Below the pieces are notes generated by a model. It was not told where the DNA came from. It saw only the letters and a list, made by a program, of their open reading frames with translations, and did no database searches. A DNA stretch of 17,744 nucleotides from CAIVAT01 sp037139855 (GTDB lineage Bacteria; Bacteroidota; Bacteroidia; Bacteroidales; FEN-979): the NCBI GenBank assembly GCA_037139855.1, contig JBAXFM010000087.1:1-17744 (forward strand), written 5' to 3'. Numbering within the stretch: the first letter of the stretch is position 1; the number at the start of each line of letters is the position of its first letter. Position numbers and translations under genes: made by a program. Below, one piece after another: positions 1 to 7,025 of this stretch.

Positions 1-1
1 T

Positions 2-67
2 GGTGAATTTGTCTATTCCAAAGATGGCAAAATATATTTTGTCAAGGCAAACGAATTGGCCAAATAA
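2..67 (+). CDS. 3' end of an unidentified plus-strand gene (partial)
   Basis: From base 2 the plus strand reads 21 sense codons and a TAA at 65-67. The peptide ends FVYSKDGKIYFVKANELAK, which has the balanced, alternating charged/aromatic composition of a real protein end. The start lies outside the window, so no family can be assigned. The reading frame is short enough to be fortuitous. It is called because the codon use looks natural and no longer competing frame exists here. Confidence 0.4.
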   Translation, partial: GEFVYSKDGKIYFVKANELAK

Positions 68-241
68 TTCAATTTAACCCGAAGATATGGCGTTACAAAT
101 GGTTAAGGTTTGAGGCAAGGCAGGAAAATAAATGAGGAATTCCATTTTTTAACTGCCCGATAATTTTTGGACAAAAATGGGTTAAATAGGAGTCGAATGA
201 TTACAAGGCAATTGAAGATTTTGCTAAACTATGACATGTTT
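68..241. other. Intergenic stretch without recognised gene
   Basis: AT-rich sequence between the plus-strand partial gene and the tail of the toxin-antitoxin locus. A 22-codon plus-strand frame starting at 197 has an AGGAG five bases upstream. It resembles nothing recognised and SD-led genes are unusual in this window, so it is not called. No convincing hairpin terminator or RNA gene was seen. Confidence 0.4.
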
Positions 242-430
242 TTAAATGCTCGTATAGAAAAATAGACAATTACAATTTTCTCCCGGTAATTCTTTGTTCT
301 TTGCCGGATCCCAGGCCATGACGGCCAAATTGAATGTTCACTTTTCCGGAATCATCAAAAGTGCCCTGGAAATCGCGATAAGCTCTTTTTTTGTGCGTTT
401 GCCCTGGTCGTTTACCTCGTCAGTTTGTAA
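242..430 (-). pseudogene. Decayed reading frame downstream of the antitoxin
   Basis: On the minus strand, just past and partly overlapping the antitoxin's 3' end, one frame reads NDQGKRTKKELIAISRALL and continues to a TGA at 338-340. The same frame then continues with FNLAVMAWDPAKNKELPGEN to a TAA at 242-244. Both halves have protein-like composition and lie in one frame, which suggests an old gene broken by a stop and lacking its own start. No family is recognised. Alternatively the frame is non-coding and the resemblance is chance. Confidence 0.25.
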
Positions 431-780
431 TCATTTATTAAAAGTTCTGGTGAAAGATTCAATCGCCTGTTCAATTTACGAATCATATCAACAGTTAATT
501 TGCGCTTACGATTTAATATTTCGGAAACTCTACTTTTTCCGCCAATTTCATTTACTAAATCAATTTGCTTTAATTGCATTTCCTCCATCCTGATCTTGAT
601 GGCTTCAATTGGATCAGGTGCTTCAATTGGATAGTGTTTTTTCTCATATTCATCCACCATTAATCCAATCATATCGGCTTCATCACCTTCTGGAGTTCCA
701 ATCGGTGCATCAAAGATGGCTTCAAGGCGTTTTAAAGTATTCCGATAGTCAATCTCGTTTTTTATTGGGCTGATATTCAT
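412..780 (-). CDS. higA: HigA-type antitoxin with C-terminal helix-turn-helix
   Basis: This 122-residue protein is the likely antitoxin partner of the toxin immediately upstream. Residues 1-60 form an acidic helical segment (DAPIGTPEGDEADMIGLMVD), which in this family contacts the toxin. Residues 63-118 form a Cro/Xre-like helix-turn-helix (QIDLVNEIGGKSRVSEILNR) that would bind the operon's promoter and autorepress it, with repression strengthened when toxin is bound. The gap to the toxin stop is 11 bases, so the two are almost certainly co-transcribed in toxin-first order, the usual HigBA arrangement. The length fits the family. Function is inferred from domain features and gene pairing. Confidence 0.8.
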   Translation of the reverse strand: MNISPIKNEIDYRNTLKRLEAIFDAPIGTPEGDEADMIGLMVDEYEKKHYPIEAPDPIEAIKIRMEEMQLKQIDLVNEIGGKSRVSEILNRKRKLTVDMIRKLNRRLNLSPELLINDYKLTR

Positions 781-791
781 GTCCGTATTTT

Positions 792-1088
792 TTATATCGT
801 ATTGGCATCAATCTTATCATATTCCACATGTGTTCCAATGAACCTGATAAAAATCCATTGTTTCTCGAAGTTAAATTTCGCTACCAACCTGTAATTGTTC
901 CCTTTGATATTAAAAACAATCCTGCCTTCCTTTAAAATGCTTGCATTTTCATAAGGTTGCTTTACATCAATTGGAGTTTTCCAATTTGAATTCATTGCAG
1001 TGTCATGCCAAGTCTTTAAATACTGCTCTGAATCAGGATATGATTCCCAAAATTCCCTCAAAGTGCTTTTTGAAAATATTCTATCCAT
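792..1088 (-). CDS. higB: HigB-type toxin, RelE/ParE-like mRNA interferase
   Basis: This is a 98-residue small basic protein of the HigB-like toxin family. Features that fit the family are the N-terminal FSKSTLREFWESYPDSEQYL helix, the WKTPIDVKQPYENASIL stretch, the RIVFNIKGNNYRLVAKFNF beta core and the IFIRFIGTHVEYDKID end. Known members cut mRNA on translating ribosomes and are neutralised by the co-expressed HTH antitoxin. Here the antitoxin gene follows after 11 bases. A TAnnTTTG promoter motif lies about 18 bases upstream of the ATG, giving a very short leader. Family recognition is good; activity is inferred. Confidence 0.82.
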   Translation of the reverse strand: MDRIFSKSTLREFWESYPDSEQYLKTWHDTAMNSNWKTPIDVKQPYENASILKEGRIVFNIKGNNYRLVAKFNFEKQWIFIRFIGTHVEYDKIDANTI

Positions 1089-1105
1089 GTAGTAAATTAT
1101 GAATG

Positions 1106-1113
1106 CAAAGGTA
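1106..1113 (-). promoter_or_regulatory. Bacteroidota -7 promoter motif for the higBA operon
   Basis: The minus strand reads TACCTTTG, an exact match to TAnnTTTG, ending 17 bases before the toxin ATG. A clear TTG -33 element at the usual distance was not found, so the call rests on the -7 box and its position. Confidence 0.5.
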
Positions 1114-1138
1114 CTGTAAAATTCGCAAATTGGGAACT

Positions 1139-1382
1139 TTATGTGTAAATATTCAACATCAATTGTTGTTTTCTTTCCCCGGAAATATTAAAAAAAGGCA
1201 GAGTTTCTCTGATCCCACCTCTTGTGTTATCTAGAACAACTTCTTTTGTTCCTGCAAACAGGGTCGTTAATTCCTTTTGTAATTCCTCATTATAACCATT
1301 CCAAGCAAAATTTCGTTGCACCCTATCTAGATGTGTGAAGTCAACCACTTTTACCACGGTTTCATTTCCCGTTTCGTTGTAT
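1139..1382 (-). CDS. Unrecognised C-terminal fragment adjoining the 11-bp repeat array
   Basis: About 80 codons before a TAA at 1139-1141 look coding: FTHLDRVQRNFAWNGYNEEL and then LDNTRGGIRETLPFFNISGE, a soluble, mixed-charge sequence. Read upstream (toward higher coordinates) the frame passes straight into the 11-bp tandem array at 1383-1503, where it becomes a low-complexity Cys/Trp/Ala-rich peptide, and it can begin only inside the array. The simplest reading is a gene remnant whose 5' part was lost or replaced by repeat expansion. No family is recognised. Confidence 0.35.
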
Positions 1383-1503
1383 GCCAAAGCACGGCTAAAA
1401 CACGGCCAAGGTACGGCCAAAGCACGGCCAAAGCACGTCCAAAGCACGTCCAAAGCACGGCCAAAGCACGGCCAACATACGGCCAACATACGGCCAAGGC
1501 AGG
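1383..1503. repeat. Eleven tandem copies of an 11-bp repeat (consensus GCCAAAGCACG)
   Basis: Eleven consecutive 11-base units fill 1383-1503 without gaps. Five are exact GCCAAAGCACG, at 1383, 1416, 1427, 1460 and, as one contiguous pair, 1416-1437; the remaining copies differ at one to a few bases, for example TCCAAAGCACG twice and GCCAACATACG twice. Neighbouring copies share the same variants, which points to expansion by slippage or unequal exchange. The unit is close to one helical turn. Because 11 is not a multiple of 3, all six frames stay open across the array and produce spurious reading frames on both strands. Confidence 0.93.
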
Positions 1504-1767
1504 AATTGGTTAGCTCGGGGTCTGCTATAAGTCAGACACCGGGTAAATGGAATTGATTCATCACAATCATGCCAGTGAAATCAAGGGCACTGCTGCTGCT
1601 GTCAAACTAGAATCATTTAGGATCTTCTGGTATGATACAGATTAATCGTAAATGGAATATGGAATATGGAAAAGTAGATTATCTCCGAACCTTTTTCACT
1701 GGCTCTTCGGAGTGGACTCTAATTTGTTTTTTTTGACCTTCCTGCAACAGTAAGACCGCGCCAGTTG
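1504..1767. other. Intergenic region with two small inverted repeats
   Basis: No convincing gene was seen. An imperfect hairpin spans 1516-1541: CGGGGTCTG pairs with CAGACACCG with one mismatch and an 8-base loop. A 7-bp perfect inverted repeat pairs CTCCGAA at 1683-1689 with TTCGGAG at 1706-1712 across a 16-base loop, and an 8-T run lies about 12 bases further on the plus strand. Neither has textbook intrinsic-terminator geometry, though one may help end transcription of the large minus-strand gene that stops at 1768. Confidence 0.35.
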
Positions 1768-4635
1768 CTAAAACGACCGTATGGGCCTTATATAGTAGCT
1801 AAGGTTTTTGCTGACCGCGCTCTGAGCACCCTGTCCCGCACCAATGTACTGTCTCCATGCCCCGGTTTGGCTATCCTCGGTGGAACTCCAATGATAGCCT
1901 GCATTAAAGGGCGACGCAAGGGATTCCTGGAACAGATTTAATTCGTGTTTTGAAGGCAGATACCAGTCGCCGTATACTACACCATTCACAGTATTGGTAA
2001 ATTCGTTACAGTACCTTGCTGCATAGGTAGCTCCATCGCCGTATCCCTGGTTTGCAATGATGATCGCTGTGTTTGCCATGCCTGCGCCCACACCATCGCC
2101 AAGTGCCATCGTGTGTGTATTGGTGCCGGCATACCATCTGAGCTGTACGGGTTCTCCGACAGGTACAGGTGCGATGATAAGGCCGTGCCGTCCACCATCG
2201 TAAACATAAAACACTATTCCGCCGCCGTAATATTCGCCAACTACATGAATATTGTCGGCGGCAGTTGTCTGGGTGGTTCCATCGGGAAATTTAACACCAC
2301 CGGATGTCGTCTCAATGGTGCCCGCCACCGTCAGTTTCTGACCGGGGTTGGTTGTTCCGATGCCGATCCTCGCAGTATTGGTTGCTGTGAAAAATGGCAC
2401 ACTGTTGTCTTCGATCTGGAAGTTCCCGGTGCTGTTCAGGTTGATGGCGGTTTTGCCGGTACCCATGTTGTTTATCAGAAAGGTCGATGAAGCCGATTGT
2501 ACAAGATAAGTATTTTCGGTGAGGCTCCCGCTAAGTTTCACCTCGCTGCCGATCCTGGAGAGGCCGTTTGAAAATGTAAGGGGCGTTTCGACTTCATGCC
2601 AGTACATGCCGCCCAGTCCGTTGGTTGTGAGTACGTCACCATAAATTCCGATGTCGCCTGGCAGGGTAAATGCAAGATCAGTTGATTGAGATGAACCGGA
2701 GAATGTGATATGATGTGTGGGAGATCCGCCTCCTTCGAGAATGCCGATTGATCCGTCAACCGTGAGTTTTTGGCCGGGATTGCTTGTTCCGATGCCAATG
2801 TTTCCGCCATCGGTGGCTGTAAAAAAGGCTGTCCCGTTGTCTTCGATCTGGAAATCTCCTGTGCTGCTGAGGTTGATGGCAGTTTTGCCGGTTCCGGTGT
2901 TATTTATCGAGAAGGTCTCTGCGTTGTTTTGTTCAAGGGAGGTGTTTTCCGTGAAGGACCCGCCCAGTTTAACGACATTGCCGATTCGGGCGATCCCATT
3001 GGAAAAAGTCAGGGGCGATTCGGCAGGAGACCATGAAAGGATACCGGTGCCGTCGGTCGTAAGTACCTCACCGGTTGAGCCATTATCCACCGGCAGGGTA
3101 TAAGTAATGTCTGCCGACTGGGTACCACCCTGGAAAATGGTGTGGTCCCTGGGTGATAAACCTCCTTCGAGAATCCCAAAGGTTCCGTTAACCGTAAGTT
3201 TCTGTCCGGGGTTTGAAGTTCCGATGCCAAGGGATGAATTGGTGTTGTCCCAGTGGAGATTTGTATTTGAACCCAATGTTGACCCGTCTGTCCAGATGGC
3301 AACCTTGTTTGCCGCTCCAGCACCGGCAGGGACGATGGCTGTGCTGCGCCGGATCTGTCCGTTTGCATCAGCCATCAGGTTTGGCAACAGGGGAGTGGTG
3401 GCGACATATGCCCCCTGGCAAAAGAGGGAAGTGACGCTGCTGTTGCCCAGCCTGACTTCATTGCTCGAACCGGCTATGGCGTTGTATCCGATAACGGTAA
3501 CATTGGTAAGGTTATTCAAAGACACATTTGCATTATTCCCGAGTGCCGTATTGTTGTATCCTGTCACATTGACCGTAAGCGCTTCAGACCCTACGGCGGT
3601 ATTTTTTATGCCGTTCGAAGCCGACGATGGCTGGGTTGAGTAGAGTGCGCGGTATCCAACGGCTACATTGTCGCTGTTCCAGGTTATTCCTCCATTGCTG
3701 AATGATTGATTAAACAATGCTTCACTTCCGATCGCGGTATTGCGGGAAGCAGTGGTGCTTTTAAACAGTGATTGGCTGCCTTGTGCAACATTCTGATAGC
3801 CGGTGGTATTGGCGGTGAGCGCGTATTCGCCGGATGCCGTATTGTAGCCGCCGGTCGTATTGCTGCTCATGGCCCCCATTCCAATGGCTGTATTGCTGTT
3901 ACCCGATGAGTTGGAAAATAACGCCTTGTGCCCCATGGCAGTGTTATAGTTCCCGTCGAGGTTTGTTGACAGAGTGGAGAACCCGGTGCCTGTATTGAAA
4001 TATCCGGTCTCATTAAGACTTAACGAGGAATACCCGATGCCGGTATTTTCACTTGAAATATTTTGCAAACCGGTCATGGTAAAATTGCCAGCCAATTCAC
4101 CAAGGAAGGTGTTGTGTCCCAATGATCCTATCGGGGCAAAGTTGTGCATAAAACGATTATTGCCCATATAGATCACCCCGGATGCTGCCGATTGGGTAAC
4201 AGGAAGTCGCATGGAACCGGAAATGTCCAGCTGAAAGGCCGGAGAAGTAGTCCCGATGCCTAACCGGGAATTTGAATTGTCCCAGAAAAGGTTAGCGTTT
4301 GAGCCGAGAGATCCGGTGTTTGTCCAGAAGGTTACCAGTCCGTTTGCACCTGACCCGGTGAGATTTGAACCACCGAGCCACAGCCATGCCGTTCCATTGA
4401 AAAAATAGAAGCCGGACGCCCCGTCGGTCTGGTAAACCAGCAACCCGGTGGCCGGTAACGAGATGGCAGAACGCTGAGCTTCCGGCATCCTTGGAATCAA
4501 CAGTCCTTTGACAGCTGATTTGACATCCAGCATGGCGCTGCCATCCGGACTACTGCCATCGGTGGAAATGGCGACCTGCCCCATTGTTCCCGTTGTCATC
4601 ACAGAAACAATGATAAAAAGTAGAAGTTTTTTCAT
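1768..4635 (-). CDS. Exported fibre-like repeat protein with C-terminal DUF1566 (C-type-lectin-like) domain
   Basis: The protein has 955 residues. Residues 1-20 are a signal peptide (MKKLLLFIIVSVMTTGTMGQ). Residues 21-140 resemble the N-terminal module common to Bacteroidota fibre-like surface proteins. Residues 197-315 carry seven YadA-head-like repeats (pattern NTAxG...) in exact 17-residue register starting at 197, 214, 231, 248, 265, 282 and 299, with further copies near 323, 345 and 362. Residues 470-613 and 614-757 are two 144-residue tandem repeats, each opening GIGTSNPGQKLTV, with a third partial copy from 758. Residues 800-955 match a DUF1566-type domain: GGIVFYVYDGG, GDWYLPSKHEL, YHWSSTE and a terminal RPIRSF. 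No type IX sorting domain is evident. It is likely a cell-surface or secreted adhesin-like fibre; the ligand is unknown. It has its own promoter. Confidence 0.85.
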   Translation of the reverse strand: MKKLLLFIIVSVMTTGTMGQVAISTDGSSPDGSAMLDVKSAVKGLLIPRMPEAQRSAISLPATGLLVYQTDGASGFYFFNGTAWLWLGGSNLTGSGANGLVTFWTNTGSLGSNANLFWDNSNSRLGIGTTSPAFQLDISGSMRLPVTQSAASGVIYMGNNRFMHNFAPIGSLGHNTFLGELAGNFTMTGLQNISSENTGIGYSSLSLNETGYFNTGTGFSTLSTNLDGNYNTAMGHKALFSNSSGNSNTAIGMGAMSSNTTGGYNTASGEYALTANTTGYQNVAQGSQSLFKSTTASRNTAIGSEALFNQSFSNGGITWNSDNVAVGYRALYSTQPSSASNGIKNTAVGSEALTVNVTGYNNTALGNNANVSLNNLTNVTVIGYNAIAGSSNEVRLGNSSVTSLFCQGAYVATTPLLPNLMADANGQIRRSTAIVPAGAGAANKVAIWTDGSTLGSNTNLHWDNTNSSLGIGTSNPGQKLTVNGTFGILEGGLSPRDHTIFQGGTQSADITYTLPVDNGSTGEVLTTDGTGILSWSPAESPLTFSNGIARIGNVVKLGGSFTENTSLEQNNAETFSINNTGTGKTAINLSSTGDFQIEDNGTAFFTATDGGNIGIGTSNPGQKLTVDGSIGILEGGGSPTHHITFSGSSQSTDLAFTLPGDIGIYGDVLTTNGLGGMYWHEVETPLTFSNGLSRIGSEVKLSGSLTENTYLVQSASSTFLINNMGTGKTAINLNSTGNFQIEDNSVPFFTATNTARIGIGTTNPGQKLTVAGTIETTSGGVKFPDGTTQTTAADNIHVVGEYYGGGIVFYVYDGGRHGLIIAPVPVGEPVQLRWYAGTNTHTMALGDGVGAGMANTAIIIANQGYGDGATYAARYCNEFTNTVNGVVYGDWYLPSKHELNLFQESLASPFNAGYHWSSTEDSQTGAWRQYIGAGQGAQSAVSKNLSYYIRPIRSF
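2365..3228 (-). repeat. Two tandem 432-bp (144-codon) repeats inside the fibre gene
   Basis: Copy A (2797-3228) encodes residues 470-613 and copy B (2365-2796) encodes residues 614-757, with no register change between them. Shared blocks are GIGTSNPGQKLTV, EVLTT/DVLTT, PLTFSNG, GTGKTAINL and FQIEDN. A third copy begins at residue 758 (GIGTTNPGQKLTVAG) and then switches to the C-terminal module. The copies have diverged at many residues, so the duplication is not recent. Confidence 0.88.
3421..4053 (-). repeat. Array of 17-residue (51-bp) YadA-head-like repeats
   Basis: This part of the fibre gene encodes residues about 195-405. The motif N-T/V-A-x-G is spaced exactly 17 residues apart over seven successive copies, then at looser spacing. 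Such repeats stack as a left-handed beta roll in trimeric adhesin heads, where the unit is usually 14-15 residues. Trimerisation is an inference. Confidence 0.75.
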
Positions 4636-4683
4636 GTGTTGCGTGTTTGTGATTGTAGCTGCAATATAGTAAAAATATCATAA

Positions 4684-4713
4684 CAAAATTAATACTTGCT
4701 AATTTTTTCACAA
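4684..4713 (-). promoter_or_regulatory. Bacteroidota-type promoter for the fibre gene
   Basis: On the minus strand TTG (4711-4713) is followed after 19 bases by TAATTTTG (4684-4691), matching both the -33 TTG and the -7 TAnnTTTG elements at normal spacing. The predicted start lies near 4677, leaving a leader of about 40 bases before the ATG at 4635. This separates the fibre gene from the oxidase operon upstream. Confidence 0.65.
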
Positions 4714-4767
4714 TAACGGCAGACAAGGTCAATTTTGAGCAGAATCAGGGTGGTTATGGAATGGGAT

Positions 4768-4800
4768 TGAAAAAAAATTCTGCAGACTGCACCTGGTTTG
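4768..4800 (-). terminator. Possible weak terminator after ctaB
   Basis: Between the ctaB stop and the fibre-gene promoter the minus strand has a short TGCA-GTC-TGCA stem followed within a few bases by eight T residues. The stem has only four base pairs, so this is a weak candidate. Its location at the end of the respiratory cluster is what makes it worth listing. Confidence 0.25.
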
Positions 4801-4842
4801 CCCGTCAGGAAGGGTAGTTGGGGGAAGAAGCTTTGATGTAAG

Positions 4843-5709
4843 TCAGGGTTGCAGCAGCCGATCGGCAATCAGCGACAGCATCACGATCATCATAAACAGG
4901 TTGGCGGCCATGAAAATCAGGCGGTATTGCATAACTTTTCCGAGGAAAAGCTGCCAGGCCATGATCAACAGCAGCAGAATGTTTAACCCGAAAATGGTGA
5001 ACCCAAGGACCGGGTGATGAATGATGTTGAAATGGACCAGCATCATGGAGGCCCCGGATGATGCGATCATCCATCCCATTACCACCGCTTTGATCTGGAA
5101 TTCGTTGAAAAAATCGGTCAGCACGGGGAATCCGGCATTGCGGTATTCATGGCCGTATTTAAGCGTCAGCAGCCAGAAATGAGGCATTTGCCACAGGAAT
5201 AGAAAAAAGGCCAGGAAAAGGGCTTCCGGGGCAAACAGTGATCCACCTCCGGCTGTCCAACCCATAAAGATGGGAATGGCTCCGGTGAGCGCGCCCGGAA
5301 CAACCGCAAATGCTGTTTTTCGTTTCAGATAGGTATATATTCCATTGTACCAGATGAGGTTGATGAATCCGAGGATAAAACAAACCGGCGGAGCATAGTA
5401 AAGCAAAATGAGCATTCCGCCGATGATGAAGATCATGGCAATTCTCAGGGCTTCGGCAGTACTGATGCGACGCGACGGAAGCGGGCGCTTCCGGGTACGT
5501 TCCATTTTTTCGTCGTAAGGCCATTCCTGGTATTGGTTGAATGCCGATGCTCCCGATGCCAGCATAAATATTCCGGCAATGGGCAGAAGCGAGGCAAACG
5601 TGAGTTTGACCGGACTGAGAACCATGGCGGCAAATGCGGTAAATGTCACTGCCAATGATACAGGAAACCTGGTTAAAATAAGAATTACGCGGAAACTGGA
5701 AGTGTGCAA
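4843..5709 (-). CDS. ctaB: Protohaem IX farnesyltransferase (haem O synthase)
   Basis: This 288-residue integral-membrane UbiA-family prenyltransferase adds a farnesyl group to haem B to make haem O, the precursor of the haem A used by aa3-type oxidases. The diagnostic Asp-rich motif is at residues 58-78 (NQYQEWPYDEKMERTRKRPL). The second conserved loop, YLKRKTAFAVVPGALTGAIP, is near residues 126-146. About eight or nine hydrophobic segments follow the family plan, and the length is normal. The gene lies 14 bases after subunit II and is the last gene of the cluster. CtaA, needed to convert haem O to haem A, is not in the window. Confidence 0.93.
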   Translation of the reverse strand: MHTSSFRVILILTRFPVSLAVTFTAFAAMVLSPVKLTFASLLPIAGIFMLASGASAFNQYQEWPYDEKMERTRKRPLPSRRISTAEALRIAMIFIIGGMLILLYYAPPVCFILGFINLIWYNGIYTYLKRKTAFAVVPGALTGAIPIFMGWTAGGGSLFAPEALFLAFFLFLWQMPHFWLLTLKYGHEYRNAGFPVLTDFFNEFQIKAVVMGWMIASSGASMMLVHFNIIHHPVLGFTIFGLNILLLLIMAWQLFLGKVMQYRLIFMAANLFMMIVMLSLIADRLLQP

Positions 5710-5723
5710 AGGTTTAACGGAAT

Positions 5724-6629
5724 TTACTTGATGCTCTTGAAATAATCGATAATTTTGGTCATTTCATCTTCAGTTACAATGCCTTTGTATGTTTTCATGA
5801 TGCCTTTCTGATAACCTGCAACGAGATCTTTGTCGGGTTCATAAACTGATGTTTTAATGTAAGCATCATCCACGGTCACCGAACGTTCTTTTCCATCGGT
5901 AACGACCTTTTCGGTTTTGCCATACAGCCCTTTAAAAGAAGCGCTGACAATTTTGGTGCCGTCGATGGAATGACAACCGGTACATGCATTCTTCTTCAGG
6001 ATCGTAAGTCCTTCAGGTTCATTCGTTTTTTCTGGTAATGCTTTTAAAAAGGCTTCATATTCCGCTTCGGATACTACCTTTGTTTTGGTTTCCATATAGG
6101 AATGACGAAGACCACAATAAACGGTGCATAAAACATCGTATTCACCCAGCTGCTGGGCGATAAACCACATGTAATTCTTTTTTCCGGGAACTACATCTTC
6201 CTTGATACGAAAGGCAGGAATATACAAACTGTGAATGACATCGTCGGAGTGGAGGTTTAATTTTACAGCTTTGTTAATGGGAACAACCAATACCGGTGAT
6301 TGTTTTCCCCCTTCATATTCAAAGGTCCAGACCCACATTTTACCAATGACCGTAATAGGAATCGCTCCTTTTGGAACTTCGCGCTCAGGGCTGAAGGCGA
6401 CATAGCCATAATAAAACATGAGCAGCACCAGGATCAGCGGAATGGTGATCCAGGTGATTTCCAGGAGGTTGTTGTCTTTAAACTGAACGGCAACCGGATG
6501 CCTTTTCCGGCTGTACCGGAATACAAAATAAAGCATCACCGTTGTAATTCCAACCAGGAAAAACAGACTTATTCCGAAAATGACCTTAAAAGCCAGGTCA
6601 ACACCTTCAACAAAATTTGAAGCACCCAT
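5724..6629 (-). CDS. coxB: Cytochrome c oxidase subunit II with fused C-terminal cytochrome c (caa3 type)
   Basis: The protein has 301 residues. Two membrane hairpin helices (about 16-38 and 57-78) precede a periplasmic cupredoxin domain. The CuA ligands are visible: H133, then C168, C172, H176 and M179 in CTVYCGLRHSYM. The aromatic motif MWVWTFEYEGG (98-108) marks the electron entry patch. Residues about 205-301 form a class I cytochrome c with CTGCH (C216, C219, H220) and a probable Met axial ligand near residue 275 (GIMKTYKG). The residue between the CuA cysteines that is usually Glu is Val here. The fused haem domain accepts electrons from the donor cytochrome and passes them to CuA. Confidence 0.95.
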   Translation of the reverse strand: MGASNFVEGVDLAFKVIFGISLFFLVGITTVMLYFVFRYSRKRHPVAVQFKDNNLLEITWITIPLILVLLMFYYGYVAFSPEREVPKGAIPITVIGKMWVWTFEYEGGKQSPVLVVPINKAVKLNLHSDDVIHSLYIPAFRIKEDVVPGKKNYMWFIAQQLGEYDVLCTVYCGLRHSYMETKTKVVSEAEYEAFLKALPEKTNEPEGLTILKKNACTGCHSIDGTKIVSASFKGLYGKTEKVVTDGKERSVTVDDAYIKTSVYEPDKDLVAGYQKGIMKTYKGIVTEDEMTKIIDYFKSIK

Positions 6630-6740
6630 ATTGTGAAATTACGAATTACGAATTACGAATTACGAATTATCGGTTTGCTCACCGGTTTACCCGTTTACCA
6701 GTTCACATGCCACTTGTCCACTTGCCCACTTGTCCACCCC
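6630..6740. repeat. Composite 7-bp/8-bp repeat spacer between subunits IV and II
   Basis: Five 7-base units of AATTACG type occupy 6637-6671. They are followed, after the junction TGCTCACC, by roughly eight 8-base units that drift from TACCAGTT-like to ACTTGTCC-like (6672-6735). In the sense of transcription the 8-bp block comes first and the AT-rich 7-bp block ends seven bases before the coxB ATG. There is no gene in it. Confidence 0.85.
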
Positions 6741-7025
6741 TTACCTCAACAAATAATCCGACAAGGTAAACAAAATGACCAGCACATAAATGGCCAGCAC
6801 CATCGCTACGAATACACGAAACAGGGATGATTCGAATTTCAGATGCATGAAATATGTCAGAACGATGTAGGCTTTAACGGAAGCAATCAATAAGGCAATG
6901 GCCACCGTAAGCGCCGATAAATCGATCCAGGTCACGGTAATCGTGATAAAGGTCAGGGTCAGCAGGGTGATCAGCACCCAGGCATGAGTCCGGTACGGGG
7001 TTATGTGAACAGTTTCGGTATGCAT
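6741..7025 (-). CDS. coxD: Cytochrome c oxidase subunit IV (prokaryotic type)
   Basis: A 94-residue membrane protein with three hydrophobic helices and the family signature around LIASVKAYIVLTYFMHLKFE, where a Lys and a Met-His sit in the second helix region. It matches the small prokaryotic COX4 family found in caa3 operons, which stabilises the complex without binding cofactors. It lies between subunits III and II, as in many Bacteroidota oxidase operons, and is flanked on both sides by short-period repeat spacers. Confidence 0.87.
   Translation of the reverse strand: MHTETVHITPYRTHAWVLITLLTLTFITITVTWIDLSALTVAIALLIASVKAYIVLTYFMHLKFESSLFRVFVAMVLAIYVLVILFTLSDYLLR

Noticed and set aside
197..265. 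22-codon plus-strand frame with AGGAG upstream
   Set aside because: Too short and without recognisable content; one SD-like match in a window where genes do not use them is weak evidence.
294..593. 99-codon plus-strand frame
   Set aside because: It lies largely antisense to the antitoxin gene and has Phe/Ser/Leu-rich composition typical of a reverse-strand shadow.
1383..1503. CRISPR array
   Set aside because: Units are 11 bp, directly contiguous and without spacers, and no cas gene is present.
1331..1556. Two overlapping plus-strand reading frames of 60 and 73 codons rich in A-K-A-R-P repeats
   Set aside because: They arise solely because the 11-bp repeat array stays open in every frame; the encoded repeats are the array itself and there is no non-repeat conserved part.
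3107..3643. 178-codon plus-strand frame opposite the fibre gene
   Set aside because: It is a shadow of the repetitive fibre gene; the minus frame has a signal peptide, periodic repeats and a known domain.
1768..4635. Phage tail fibre as part of a prophage
   Set aside because: No phage structural, packaging, lysis or integration genes flank it; it has a secretion signal and lies beside respiratory genes.
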